5,924 nucleotides of DNA. Origin: an uncultured Oscillospiraceae bacterium (GTDB lineage: Bacteria; Bacillota; Clostridia; Oscillospirales; Oscillospiraceae). The notes beneath the pieces are model-generated. The model searched no databases. It was not told where the DNA came from and saw only the letters and a list, made by a program, of their open reading frames with translations. A program made the translations under genes and the position numbers. The stretch covers positions 1 through 5,924 of the forward strand of contig CAADSF010000354.1 in assembly GCA_900751035.1 (NCBI GenBank), read 5' to 3'. Position 1 is the stretch's first letter; every line of letters starts with the position of its first letter. Shown in pieces: positions 1 through 5,801 of the stretch.

Positions 1-573
1 GAGCAGATACGCTCCGCCGAGCAGCAGCGCCAGCGCACACGTTTCGCCGATGCAGCCGCCGTGATTGCCGAGCAGAAGCGTCAGCAGCTCCGGCTTCTGT
101 CCCGCCGCCAGCTGCGCCAGCGGCGTGGCCGAGGAGACGGCGTCCGGGAAGACCCAGGCTGTCATGGTCTTGGAGAACGAGAGGAACAGGACGATTCGGC
201 CCACAAGCGCGGGGTTGGCAAAGTTCTTGCCGATGCCGCCGAAGAGCTGCTTGACGGCGACGATGGCCGCCAGACAGCCGAACACGGCCTGCCACAGCGG
301 GATGGCCGCCGGCAGGTTATACGCCAGAATCACGCCCGTCACCACGGCGGACAGGTCGCCGATGGTGGATTCCTTATGACAGAGCGTTTCAAAGCCCCAC
401 TCAAAAAACACGCAGGCTGCGGCGCACACCGCCGTTACCAGCAGCGCCCGCCAGCCGAAGATCACGATGCCCGCGATCAGGGCGGGACACAGGGCGATGA
501 GCACGTCGCCCATGATCCTCCGGGTCGTTGCGCCGGAACTGATATGCGGGGAAGCGGAGATCACAAGCTTCAT
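1..573 (-). CDS. rnfD: Rnf complex subunit RnfD (3' part missing)
   Basis: Membrane subunit of the Rnf ferredoxin:NAD+ oxidoreductase, which couples electron transfer to ion transport across the cytoplasmic membrane. The first 191 codons are present and the C-terminal part lies beyond base 1. The protein starts MKLVISASPHISS, typical of the RnfD/NqrB family, and contains several hydrophobic segments (about residues 25-57, 74-106 and 122-134). The motif DAVSSATPL has Thr150 (codon at 126-124) in the position where family members carry covalently bound FMN, which is the modification made by ApbE. The ATG (573-571) overlaps the rnfC TGA as ATGA. An AAGGAGG ribosome binding site lies 7 bases upstream (587-581). 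Identification is firm from the motif and from the position directly after rnfC. That Thr150 is flavinylated is inference from the family. Confidence 0.95.
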   Translation of the reverse strand, partial: MKLVISASPHISSGATTRRIMGDVLIALCPALIAGIVIFGWRALLVTAVCAAACVFFEWGFETLCHKESTIGDLSAVVTGVILAYNLPAAIPLWQAVFGCLAAIVAVKQLFGGIGKNFANPALVGRIVLFLSFSKTMTAWVFPDAVSSATPLAQLAAGQKPELLTLLLGNHGGCIGETCALALLLGGAYLL

Positions 574-1910
574 TTCACGGCCTCCTTCTTTGCATCGAGC
601 TTTTCGCTCTGCGCTTTGCGCCATGCGGCGAGCTTTGCCTTGGCAAGCTTATTGGTCTGCACGAGCGGCCTGTGCGCCGGGCAGCCGAACGAGCAGCAGC
701 CGCACTCCATGCAGAGGTTGACCTTGAGCTCGGCCAGCCGCTCCATATTGCCTGCCTCATAGGCCGCGACGATATGCGACGGCATGAGCCGCAGCGGACA
801 GTGGCGGATGCAGCGGCCGCAGCGGATGCAGGCCGTAGGCTCCGGCAGGACGGCGTCCGCCTCCGTCATGGCGAGAATGGCGTTCGTGTTTTTTAAGACC
901 GGCTGGTCGAGATCCGGCACGGCGATGCCCATCATCGGGCCGCCGTAGAGCACCTTCTTCGGCTCCGCGCAGAAGCCGCCGGCCTGTTCGAACACGTCCG
1001 CGAGCTTCATGCCGATGGGGACGATCACGTTCTTGGGCTTCGCGACGGCGGAGCCGTCGACCGTGATGCACTTTTCGACCAGCGGCATACCGGTCTTGCA
1101 GTAACGGGCGATGTTGGCAAGCGTCGTGCAGTTGAGCACGATTGCGCCCACGTCCAGCGGGAGCTTGCCCTCAGGGACGATTTCGCCGATGGTGTTGTAG
1201 ATCAGCACCTTTTCGCCGCCCTGCGGGTATAGGGACTTGAGCGCACAGACCTCCATGCCGTCCTCGTCCTTTGTGAGCTTCCGGTACAGCTGGATGCAGC
1301 GGGGCTTGTTGTCCTCAATGGCGAAGATCACGCGGCGCACCTGCAAAAAGTGCTGCACAAGACGCGCACCCTCCATCAGATCCTCCGACCGGTCGAGCAT
1401 CGTGCGCGTGTCCGAGGTGATATACGGCTCACACTCTGCGCCGTTGATGATGACGGCCTTGACCTGTTCGAGATTCTTGACTGTCAGCTTGATGACCGTC
1501 GGGAAGCCAGCGCCGCCGAGGCCGACCATGCCGCTTTCGCGCACGGCGTCCAGAAAATCCTGCATGGTGTCGAGCTTGGGCGGCTTCAAATCCGGGTCGG
1601 GCTCCTGTTTGCCGTCGGCGGCAATGACGACGGTCTGCATGAGCCGTCCGCCGGAGCCAACCTGCTGGCCGATCTTTTTGACCGTGCCGGAAACGCTTGC
1701 GTAGACGGGTGCGGAGACGAACCCGCCCGCCTTTCCGATCAGCTGCCCGACCCGGACGCTTTCGCCGGGCTTTACGACCGGGATGGCCGGCGCACCGATG
1801 TGCATGGACATCGGAATTTCGACCGTTTCCGGGATGGGCAGGCGCAGCGCGGCCAGCTCCGCTGTATTCTTGCGGTTCGGCACGTGTACGCCGTGGATGT
1901 GCAGTTTCAT
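570..1910 (-). CDS. rnfC: Rnf complex subunit RnfC (NADH/FMN and 4Fe-4S protein)
   Basis: Peripheral subunit of the Rnf complex, thought to be the NAD(H)-reacting side, passing electrons between a bound FMN and iron-sulfur clusters. The product is 446 residues. In order: the N-terminal family region with MHIGAPAIP (36-44); a biotinyl-like barrel around 45-98; the glycine-rich GLGGAGFP (130-137) and NGAECEPY (156-163) of the FMN/NADH-binding domain; YPQGGEK (228-234); a SLBB-like region; and two ferredoxin-type motifs, Cys361/364/367/371 and Cys400/403/406/410, each ending in CP. A Lys/Ala-rich tail follows. An open frame continues upstream to 2492, but the start at 1910 is chosen because an AGGAGG site (1926-1921) precedes it, family similarity begins there, and it overlaps the previous gene as ATGA. 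All cluster cysteines are present, so the protein appears intact. Confidence 0.97.
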   Translation of the reverse strand: MKLHIHGVHVPNRKNTAELAALRLPIPETVEIPMSMHIGAPAIPVVKPGESVRVGQLIGKAGGFVSAPVYASVSGTVKKIGQQVGSGGRLMQTVVIAADGKQEPDPDLKPPKLDTMQDFLDAVRESGMVGLGGAGFPTVIKLTVKNLEQVKAVIINGAECEPYITSDTRTMLDRSEDLMEGARLVQHFLQVRRVIFAIEDNKPRCIQLYRKLTKDEDGMEVCALKSLYPQGGEKVLIYNTIGEIVPEGKLPLDVGAIVLNCTTLANIARYCKTGMPLVEKCITVDGSAVAKPKNVIVPIGMKLADVFEQAGGFCAEPKKVLYGGPMMGIAVPDLDQPVLKNTNAILAMTEADAVLPEPTACIRCGRCIRHCPLRLMPSHIVAAYEAGNMERLAELKVNLCMECGCCSFGCPAHRPLVQTNKLAKAKLAAWRKAQSEKLDAKKEAVK

Positions 1911-2452
1911 CCGTTTACTTCCTCCTCTTGCTTTTTGGAACTCTTTTCTTCCGGGAGAACTCCCGCCTTTGCCAGCCGCTTCAGAACCAGCTGGGTGCAA
2001 AGGCCGGTCAGCGTCCCGGCCAGTATCGCGGCCGGTATTAAAACCGGCAGATAGCTCCATACCGCGCCGGTTCTCGCGATGGCCGCAGCGGCGGCCAGCT
2101 GTCCGGCGTTGTGCGCCATGGCGCACAGCACGCTCTTGACCCAGAGCGTGCTGCCCCTGAGCTTCCTTCTGAGCAGCAGCATGAGCGCATACGCGCACAG
2201 CCCGCCCGCGAAGCTGTACAAAAACGCGGAGCCCTGCCCGGTGATGACGCAGCCGAGCGTGACGCGCGTGAAAAACAGCCCGAAGGCCCAGCCGGGGCCG
2301 AGCGTCTCCATGGTGAAGAGCGTAAAAATATTGGAAAGCCCCGGCTTGATGCCGGGAATGGCCGTGAGCGGCGGCAGCTGGCTCTCCAGCACAAACATGA
2401 CGAGCGCCGCGGCCGTCAGGACGGCCGTGAGCGTGAGCTTTTTCAGCCTCAT
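1907..2452 (-). CDS. Gx transporter family integral membrane protein (Hpre_diP_synt_I type)
   Basis: A 181-residue hydrophobic protein of the family annotated either as Gx transporter or as heptaprenyl diphosphate synthase component I. Such proteins resemble the substrate-binding S components of ECF transporters. About five membrane segments can be seen (residues 7-25, 41-65, 74-95, 104-126, 132-157), followed by a charged tail (KSSKKQEEE). The stretch LPPLTAIPGIKPGLSNIF (26-43) matches the conserved loop of the family. I see no prenyl-synthase aspartate-rich motif, so an enzymatic role is doubtful. The start at 2452 is preferred over an upstream ATG at 2506 because GGGAGGG (2464-2458) lies 5 bases before it and it overlaps the previous stop as ATGA. 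The gene is commonly found next to rnf genes in Clostridia. Its substrate is unknown. Confidence 0.82.
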   Translation of the reverse strand: MRLKKLTLTAVLTAAALVMFVLESQLPPLTAIPGIKPGLSNIFTLFTMETLGPGWAFGLFFTRVTLGCVITGQGSAFLYSFAGGLCAYALMLLLRRKLRGSTLWVKSVLCAMAHNAGQLAAAAAIARTGAVWSYLPVLIPAAILAGTLTGLCTQLVLKRLAKAGVLPEEKSSKKQEEEVNG

Positions 2453-2817
2453 GACAGCCCTCCCGTTCCGCTGAGCGCGTCGACTTGAGCATCCTTCTGC
2501 GCCCACTCGATCGTCAGCCGGTTCGGCAGGCAGACAATCGGCCCGCCGGTTTGTTTCAGCGGCCCGTGCTGCACGCAGATCTGATCGGGGCAGTCCGCGC
2601 GGGATATGAAGACCTCGCCGTCTGCTACCGTGATGATATTCTCGCCCGCCGGTCCGGTCACGGTCAGCGTCCGGTCCTGCCGCAGGTTAAGTATGTATAA
2701 TAAAGTTCCGTCCTGATAGACAAGCGCCGTCTGCCCGCCGCCATGCGGCAGCAGCCACACGGCGAGGCACACGGCGATAATCGCCGTAAAAATCAAAATC
2801 CAGTGCTTCTGCTTCAT
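2449..2817 (-). CDS. Membrane-anchored NusG domain II-containing protein
   Basis: A 122-residue protein with one N-terminal hydrophobic segment (about residues 6-23, after MKQKH) that should anchor it in the membrane with the rest outside. Residues 30-105 form a small beta-rich domain of the NusG domain II (DUF1312) type. Conserved features are DCPDQIC (75-81, Cys76 and Cys81) and IVCLPNRL (94-101, Cys96). It is not the transcription factor NusG: the NGN and KOW domains are absent. It starts in an ATGA overlap with the apbE stop and ends in an ATGA overlap with the Gx gene. No clear ribosome binding site precedes the start, so translation probably depends on coupling to apbE. The family recurs beside rnf or apbE genes in Firmicutes but has no established role. 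The three cysteines could take part in redox or metal chemistry (speculative). Confidence 0.85.
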   Translation of the reverse strand: MKQKHWILIFTAIIAVCLAVWLLPHGGGQTALVYQDGTLLYILNLRQDRTLTVTGPAGENIITVADGEVFISRADCPDQICVQHGPLKQTGGPIVCLPNRLTIEWAQKDAQVDALSGTGGLS

Positions 2818-3806
2818 TTCAGCATCTGATAGGGCCGGTCGGATTGATAGCGCCCGGCAAGGCCGGGGGTGATCCAGACCGTGTTGTCGTCCGTTACGAA
2901 TACGGCCTCAAATGAAAGGCCGCTGCCGCTCCAAAGCTCCGCGCCCGCGTCCAGCCCCATGACGAACAGCGCTGTCGACAGCGCATCGGCCAGCGTATCG
3001 TCCTGCGCGACCACGCTGACGGATTTTACCCCGCTTTCGGCGGGGAAGCCGGTCGCGGGGTCTAAAATATGGTGATAGCAGACGCCGTCTTCCTCAAAAT
3101 ACCGCTGGTACGCACCGGAGGTGACGACGCAGGCGTCCGCAATGGAGACTGTGCCGAAATACGCCTCCGGACTGTCCGGGTCCTGCAGGCCGACCGTCCA
3201 TGCGCTGCCGTCCGGCTTTGTGCCGACGGCGGCGACATTGCCGCCGAGGGAAATGATTGCGGACGTAACGCCCGCTTCCTTTAAAATCGCCCGGACGCGG
3301 CCTGCCGCATAGCCCTTGGCGATGCCGCCGAGGTCGAGCTGCGCGCTGTTTGCCAGCGTCACAGAGGCGCCGTCCAGCTGCACAAGCCCGGCTCCGGAGC
3401 TCTGCATGGCCTCAGCCAGCGCATCCGGCTCCGGCACGCGGTACGCGCCGGTCGAAAAGCCCCACGCCTGCGAAAGTGCGCCGAGCGCCGGGTCATAGGC
3501 TCCGCCGGTCTTCCCGCAGAGCGTCAGCGCCGTCTGTAAAAGCGCCGCCGTCTCCTCACCGGCTGTTCCGCCGCCCGTTTCGTTCAGCCGGGCCAGCGCC
3601 GCTTGTTCGTCCCGGCAGGAAAGCACGCCCTCCAGCCGGTAAATTTCAGCTTCCGCCTGCGCCAGCGCATCCTCTGCCGCCGGGCCATAGGCGCGCAGCT
3701 GCATGACGGTGTCCATGGCGAAAAATTCGCGCTCCGCGCTTCTCTGCGCACAGCCGCACAGCAGAAGCGGCAGGCACAGGACAATCAGAAACCAGCTTCG
3801 CTTCAT
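2814..3806 (-). CDS. apbE: FAD:protein FMN transferase (ApbE), lipoprotein
   Basis: Transfers FMN from FAD to a threonine of target proteins, using Mg2+. The expected targets are the flavoproteins RnfD and RnfG of the same operon, so this is the maturation factor of the complex. The product is 330 residues. A signal peptide (KRSWFLIVLCLPLLL) ends in a lipobox LCGC with the lipidated Cys19, placing the enzyme outside the membrane. Family motifs are FFAMDTVM (28-35), DLGGIAKGYA (158-167), SLGGN (186-190), HHILDPATGFP (245-255) and TLADALSTALFVMG (271-284), the last carrying the expected Asp274 and Thr278 of the metal site. The reading frame is open to 4070, but the start at 3806 gives the signal peptide directly and has GGAAAGGAT (3820-3812) just upstream. 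It is the first gene of the operon. The stop overlaps the next start as ATGA. Confidence 0.96.
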   Translation of the reverse strand: MKRSWFLIVLCLPLLLCGCAQRSAEREFFAMDTVMQLRAYGPAAEDALAQAEAEIYRLEGVLSCRDEQAALARLNETGGGTAGEETAALLQTALTLCGKTGGAYDPALGALSQAWGFSTGAYRVPEPDALAEAMQSSGAGLVQLDGASVTLANSAQLDLGGIAKGYAAGRVRAILKEAGVTSAIISLGGNVAAVGTKPDGSAWTVGLQDPDSPEAYFGTVSIADACVVTSGAYQRYFEEDGVCYHHILDPATGFPAESGVKSVSVVAQDDTLADALSTALFVMGLDAGAELWSGSGLSFEAVFVTDDNTVWITPGLAGRYQSDRPYQMLK

Positions 3807-3945
3807 ACCGTATCCTTTCCGTGCGGCCATATGAAATCTGCATGGCACATCTGACATATACGATATCAGGCTTTTTAAAAAAATCAAGGTTTTTCGAATT
3901 TTCTGTGAAAAATGACGGATTCTGAACACGAAAAAACAGTCAGAA

Positions 3946-3957
3946 TATATCGATATA
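3946..3957. repeat. 12-bp perfect palindrome TATATCGATATA
   Basis: A perfect 12-bp palindrome in the divergent intergenic region, overlapping the candidate -10 box of the apbE promoter. It could be an operator, but AT-rich palindromes of this size also arise by chance. Its centre lies 22 bp from the centre of the next palindrome. Confidence 0.4.
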
Positions 3958-3979
3958 AAAACACGCGTTGCATATGCAA
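3952..3979 (-). promoter_or_regulatory. Candidate promoter of the apbE-rnf operon (weak)
   Basis: Read on the minus strand, TTGCAT (3979-3974) and TATATC (3957-3952) are separated by 16 bases in an AT-rich stretch about 150 bases upstream of apbE. The matches to the sigma-A consensus are partial (3/6 and 4/6). Another TATATG lies nearer the gene (3860-3855) but lacks a good -35 at normal spacing. Both boxes coincide with 12-bp palindromes, which would fit repressor or activator control. This is a guess from pattern only. Confidence 0.3.
3968..3979. repeat. 12-bp perfect palindrome TTGCATATGCAA
   Basis: A perfect 12-bp palindrome between the divergent genes, overlapping the candidate -35 box of the apbE promoter and lying about 40 bp upstream of the -35 box of the abrB-like gene. 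It has the form of a dimeric regulator site. No regulator can be named from the sequence. Confidence 0.45.
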
Positions 3980-4015
3980 ATTTTGATATGGCTGGCCATT
4001 CTAACCGCTTTGCGC

Positions 4016-4049
4016 TTGACAAACGGGCGGACGCGCTGTAAGTTATACA
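4016..4049 (+). promoter_or_regulatory. Candidate promoter of the abrB-like/lyase unit, with small inverted repeats
   Basis: A perfect -35 hexamer TTGACA lies at 4016-4021. The -10 box is unclear: at 17-bp spacing the bases are TAAGTT (4039-4044), while the better-looking TATACA (4044-4049) is 22 bp away. The same stretch contains TGTA-AGTTA-TACA (4037-4049) and ATAC-AA-GTAT (4045-4054), short inverted repeats that could be an operator for autoregulation by the AbrB-like protein. The leader to the GTG start would be only about 30-35 bases, leaving no room for a riboswitch. Confidence 0.5.
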
Positions 4050-4070
4050 AGTATGAAAATTACCCCGCAA

Positions 4071-4076
4071 AGGAGG
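4071..4076 (+). promoter_or_regulatory. Ribosome binding site AGGAGG that fixes the GTG start of the abrB-like gene
   Basis: A perfect AGGAGG ends 8 bases before the GTG at 4085-4087, which is in frame with the AbrB-type protein. A GTG at 4081 is closer but out of frame. This site rules out the upstream in-frame ATG at 3968, which lies before the promoter. Confidence 0.85.
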
Positions 4077-4084
4077 CGCAGTGC

Positions 4085-4315
4085 GTGGCAGGCGGAAAGC
4101 ATATTCTGGGCAAGGCGAAGCGGCATATTTTCGGCACGGCCAAGGTCGGCGAAAAGGGCCAGATCGTCATCCCCAAGGACGCGCGGCAGATCTTCGGCGT
4201 GAAGCCCGGCGATACGCTGCTCATCCTCGGAGACGAGGAAACGGGCATCATTGTCACCAAGCCGGACGTACTGCGCGACGCGGCAGATGAAATATTCGGG
4301 AAGATGGAGAAATAA
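4085..4315 (+). CDS. AbrB/MazE/SpoVT-type DNA-binding protein
   Basis: A 76-residue protein, probably a dimeric transcription regulator. Residues 19-60 contain the swapped-hairpin AbrB/SpoVT fold: AKVGEKGQIVIPKDARQIFGVKPGDTL is the classic pattern (G-Q-[IV]-x-[IL]-P-K-x-x-R followed by a hydrophobic residue, then G-[VI]-x-x-G-D), ending in a second strand LLILGDEETGIIVTKP. The basic N-terminal segment (KHILGKAKRHIF) and the short C-terminal helix (61-76) are less conserved; the latter may serve in dimer contacts. Translation starts at GTG 4085, set by the AGGAGG site; there is no in-frame ATG before the domain except far upstream. Its TAA is 3 bases before the lyase start, so the two genes form one transcript. 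MazE-like antitoxins share this fold, but no toxin gene follows, so a regulator is more likely. Targets are unknown; autoregulation is plausible. Confidence 0.88.
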   Translation: MAGGKHILGKAKRHIFGTAKVGEKGQIVIPKDARQIFGVKPGDTLLILGDEETGIIVTKPDVLRDAADEIFGKMEK

Positions 4316-4318
4316 AGA

Positions 4319-5605
4319 ATGGAACTGACGACACAATACGAGTCGCTCGGCGTGAGCCGCGCGGTATACGAATATGGCGAAGCGATTTTAGACGGCCTGA
4401 AGCCCCGCTTTGAGGCCATTGACCAGACGGCGGAGTATAACCAGACGAAGGTGCTCGCCGCCATGCAGAAAAACAAGCTCTCGGCGGGCTGCTTCGCCGC
4501 CACGACGGGCTATGGCTACGACGATATGGGCCGCGAGGTGCTCGAAAAGGTCTATGCCGACTGCTTCCATACCGAGGCCGCGCTTGTCCGCCCGCAGATC
4601 ACCTGCGGCACGCACGCGCTGGCCGTCGCGCTGAGCGCGAATCTGCTGCCGGGCGACGAGCTTTTAAGCCCGAACGGCGCGCCGTATGACACACTGGAGG
4701 AGGTCATCGGCATCCGCCCGTCCAAGTGCTCGCTGATGGAATACGGCGTGCAGTACCGGCAGGTCGATCTGCTGCCGGACGGTACGTTCGATTTTGACGG
4801 CATCCGCGCCGCGATTGGCCCCAAAACGAAGCTTATCACCATCCAGCGCTCGAAGGGCTACGCGACAAGACCGTCGTTCTCCGTCGCGCAGATCGGCGAG
4901 CTGATCGCGTTCTGCAAGCAGTGCAAGCCGGATGTCATCTGCATGGTTGATAACTGCTACGGCGAATTTGTCGAGCGGGCCGAGCCTTCGGACGTGGGTG
5001 CGGACATGATCGTCGGCAGTCTCATCAAGAACCCCGGCGGCGGACTGGCCCCCATCGGCGGCTATATATGCGGCACGGCGGAATGCGTCGAGCGCTGCGC
5101 CTACCGCCTCTCGGCCCCCGGCCTTGGGCAGGAGGTCGGCGCGAATCTGGGGCTGCTTCCCAGTCTCTACGAGGGCTTCTTCCTTGCCCCGAACGTTGTT
5201 TCGGGCGCATTAAAGGGCGCGATTTTCGCCGCGAACGTATATGAGCGGCTGGGCTTCCACGTTGTGCCGGACGGGACGGAATCGCGGCATGATATCATTC
5301 AGGCCGTCGAGCTCGGCTCGGCGGAGGGCATGCTGGCCTTCTGCCGCGGCATTCAGGCGGCGGCTCCGGTCGACAGCTATGTGACCCCCGTTCCGTGGGC
5401 CATGCCGGGCTACGACGCAGAGGTCGTGATGGCCGCAGGCGCGTTCGTGCAGGGCTCGTCCATCGAGCTGTCCGCCGACGGCCCCATCCGCGAGCCCTAT
5501 GCGGTGTATTTTCAGGGCGGCCTGACATGGCACCACGCAAAGCTCGGCATTCTCATGAGCCTGCAGAAGCTCGTGGACGCGGGGCTTGCGAGGCTGCCGG
5601 AGTAA
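4319..5605 (+). CDS. Methionine gamma-lyase family PLP-dependent protein
   Basis: A 428-residue fold-type I PLP enzyme of the Met_gamma_lyase family, older name aluminium resistance protein, common in Firmicutes. Related enzymes cleave sulfur amino acids, methionine gamma-lyase giving methanethiol, ammonia and 2-oxobutyrate; the true substrate of this subfamily is not established. Visible features: GYGYDD (64-69); CGTHA (96-100), the cofactor phosphate-binding turn; MVDNCYGEF (209-217) with Asp211 expected to contact the PLP ring nitrogen; and SLIKNPGGG (234-242), where Lys237 is the likely Schiff-base lysine. Length and motifs are those of an intact family member, expected in the cytoplasm. 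It starts at ATG 4319, 3 bases after the abrB-like stop, with GGAG (4306-4309) 9 bases upstream inside that gene. The name is solid at family level; the reaction is inferred. Confidence 0.93.
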   Translation: MELTTQYESLGVSRAVYEYGEAILDGLKPRFEAIDQTAEYNQTKVLAAMQKNKLSAGCFAATTGYGYDDMGREVLEKVYADCFHTEAALVRPQITCGTHALAVALSANLLPGDELLSPNGAPYDTLEEVIGIRPSKCSLMEYGVQYRQVDLLPDGTFDFDGIRAAIGPKTKLITIQRSKGYATRPSFSVAQIGELIAFCKQCKPDVICMVDNCYGEFVERAEPSDVGADMIVGSLIKNPGGGLAPIGGYICGTAECVERCAYRLSAPGLGQEVGANLGLLPSLYEGFFLAPNVVSGALKGAIFAANVYERLGFHVVPDGTESRHDIIQAVELGSAEGMLAFCRGIQAAAPVDSYVTPVPWAMPGYDAEVVMAAGAFVQGSSIELSADGPIREPYAVYFQGGLTWHHAKLGILMSLQKLVDAGLARLPE

Positions 5606-5622
5606 CGATATACGCAGCATCA

Positions 5623-5725
5623 GTAGGGGCGGACGACTCTGTCCGCCTGCAGAACGCAGCATTTTTGCGGAAATCTACGGCGAATTCGTAACATTTTTAG
5701 GGCCGACAGAGTCGTCGGCCCCTAC
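5623..5725. repeat. 103-bp palindromic element with hairpin ends (MITE- or REP-like)
   Basis: Two 25-base arms (5623-5647 and 5701-5725) are inverted copies with 23 of 25 bases matching, both carrying GTAGGGGC at the outer end. Each arm is also a perfect hairpin by itself: a 7-bp stem (5628-5634 with 5641-5647) and an 8-bp stem (5700-5707 with 5714-5721). Their 6-base loops (GACTCT and AGAGTC) are complementary to each other. The 53-base centre is non-coding and includes the palindrome CGAATTCG (5681-5688). There is no T-run directly after either stem, so neither is a standard intrinsic terminator, although the structure might slow transcription after the lyase gene. GTAGGGGC-type palindromes are, as far as I recall, frequent between genes in gut Clostridia. 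No target-site duplication is evident at the ends. Confidence 0.85.
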
Positions 5726-5768
5726 GGGTGCGGTGTTTTCATTTAGATTTTAGATTAGAGAAAGGAAC

Positions 5769-5790
5769 CGGCAGCACCGCAGTGCTGCCG
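5769..5790. other. 9-bp perfect hairpin in the leader of the EamA gene
   Basis: CGGCAGCAC (5769-5777) pairs perfectly with GTGCTGCCG (5782-5790) across the 4-base loop CGCA. It lies 11 bases before the ATG of the transporter and directly after an AAAGGA sequence (5761-5766) that would otherwise be too far (35 bases) from the start to act as a ribosome binding site. If the stem forms, it brings that site to about 13 bases from the ATG. It may be translation control or simply another interspersed palindrome. No T-tract follows, so it is not an obvious terminator. Confidence 0.7.
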
Positions 5791-5801
5791 AAGAGAAAAC
5801 T

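Noticed and set aside
61..762. Plus-strand open frame of 233 codons opposite rnfD and rnfC
   Set aside because: Biased, Arg/Gln/Gly-rich composition typical of the antisense frame of a GC-rich gene; fully overlaps well-supported genes.
1350..2054. Plus-strand open frame of 234 codons opposite rnfC
   Set aside because: Antisense shadow of rnfC and the Gx gene with no recognisable motif.
1911..2492. Open frame extending RnfC upstream to give a 640-residue protein
   Set aside because: The extension is the opposite-phase reading of the Gx gene, is Arg/Ala/His-rich without membrane or domain features, and the real start at 1910 has its own AGGAGG site.
3807..4070. N-terminal extension of ApbE by 88 residues
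   Set aside because: It would bury the lipoprotein signal peptide in the middle of the protein and cover the divergent promoter region. The start at 3806 has a ribosome binding site.
3968..4084. ATG start at 3968 for the AbrB-like protein
   Set aside because: It lies upstream of the TTGACA box, has no ribosome binding site and adds residues unlike the family. GTG 4085 with AGGAGG fits better.
4085..5605. Toxin-antitoxin pair, because the small protein has a MazE-like fold
   Set aside because: The gene after it is a full-length PLP enzyme, not a PemK/MazF or PIN toxin.
5210..5662. Minus-strand open frame opposite the end of the lyase gene
   Set aside because: Shadow of the lyase coding sequence; it also runs into the palindromic element and has no ribosome binding site or family features.
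5626..5666. Intrinsic terminator after the lyase gene
   Set aside because: The hairpin at 5628-5647 is not followed directly by T residues; the T-run at 5662-5666 is 14 bases later. At best a weak stop.
5665..5694. Outward promoter inside the palindromic element (TTGCGG, 18 bp, TAACAT)
   Set aside because: Only 3/6 and 4/6 matches to the consensus; not better than expected by chance.
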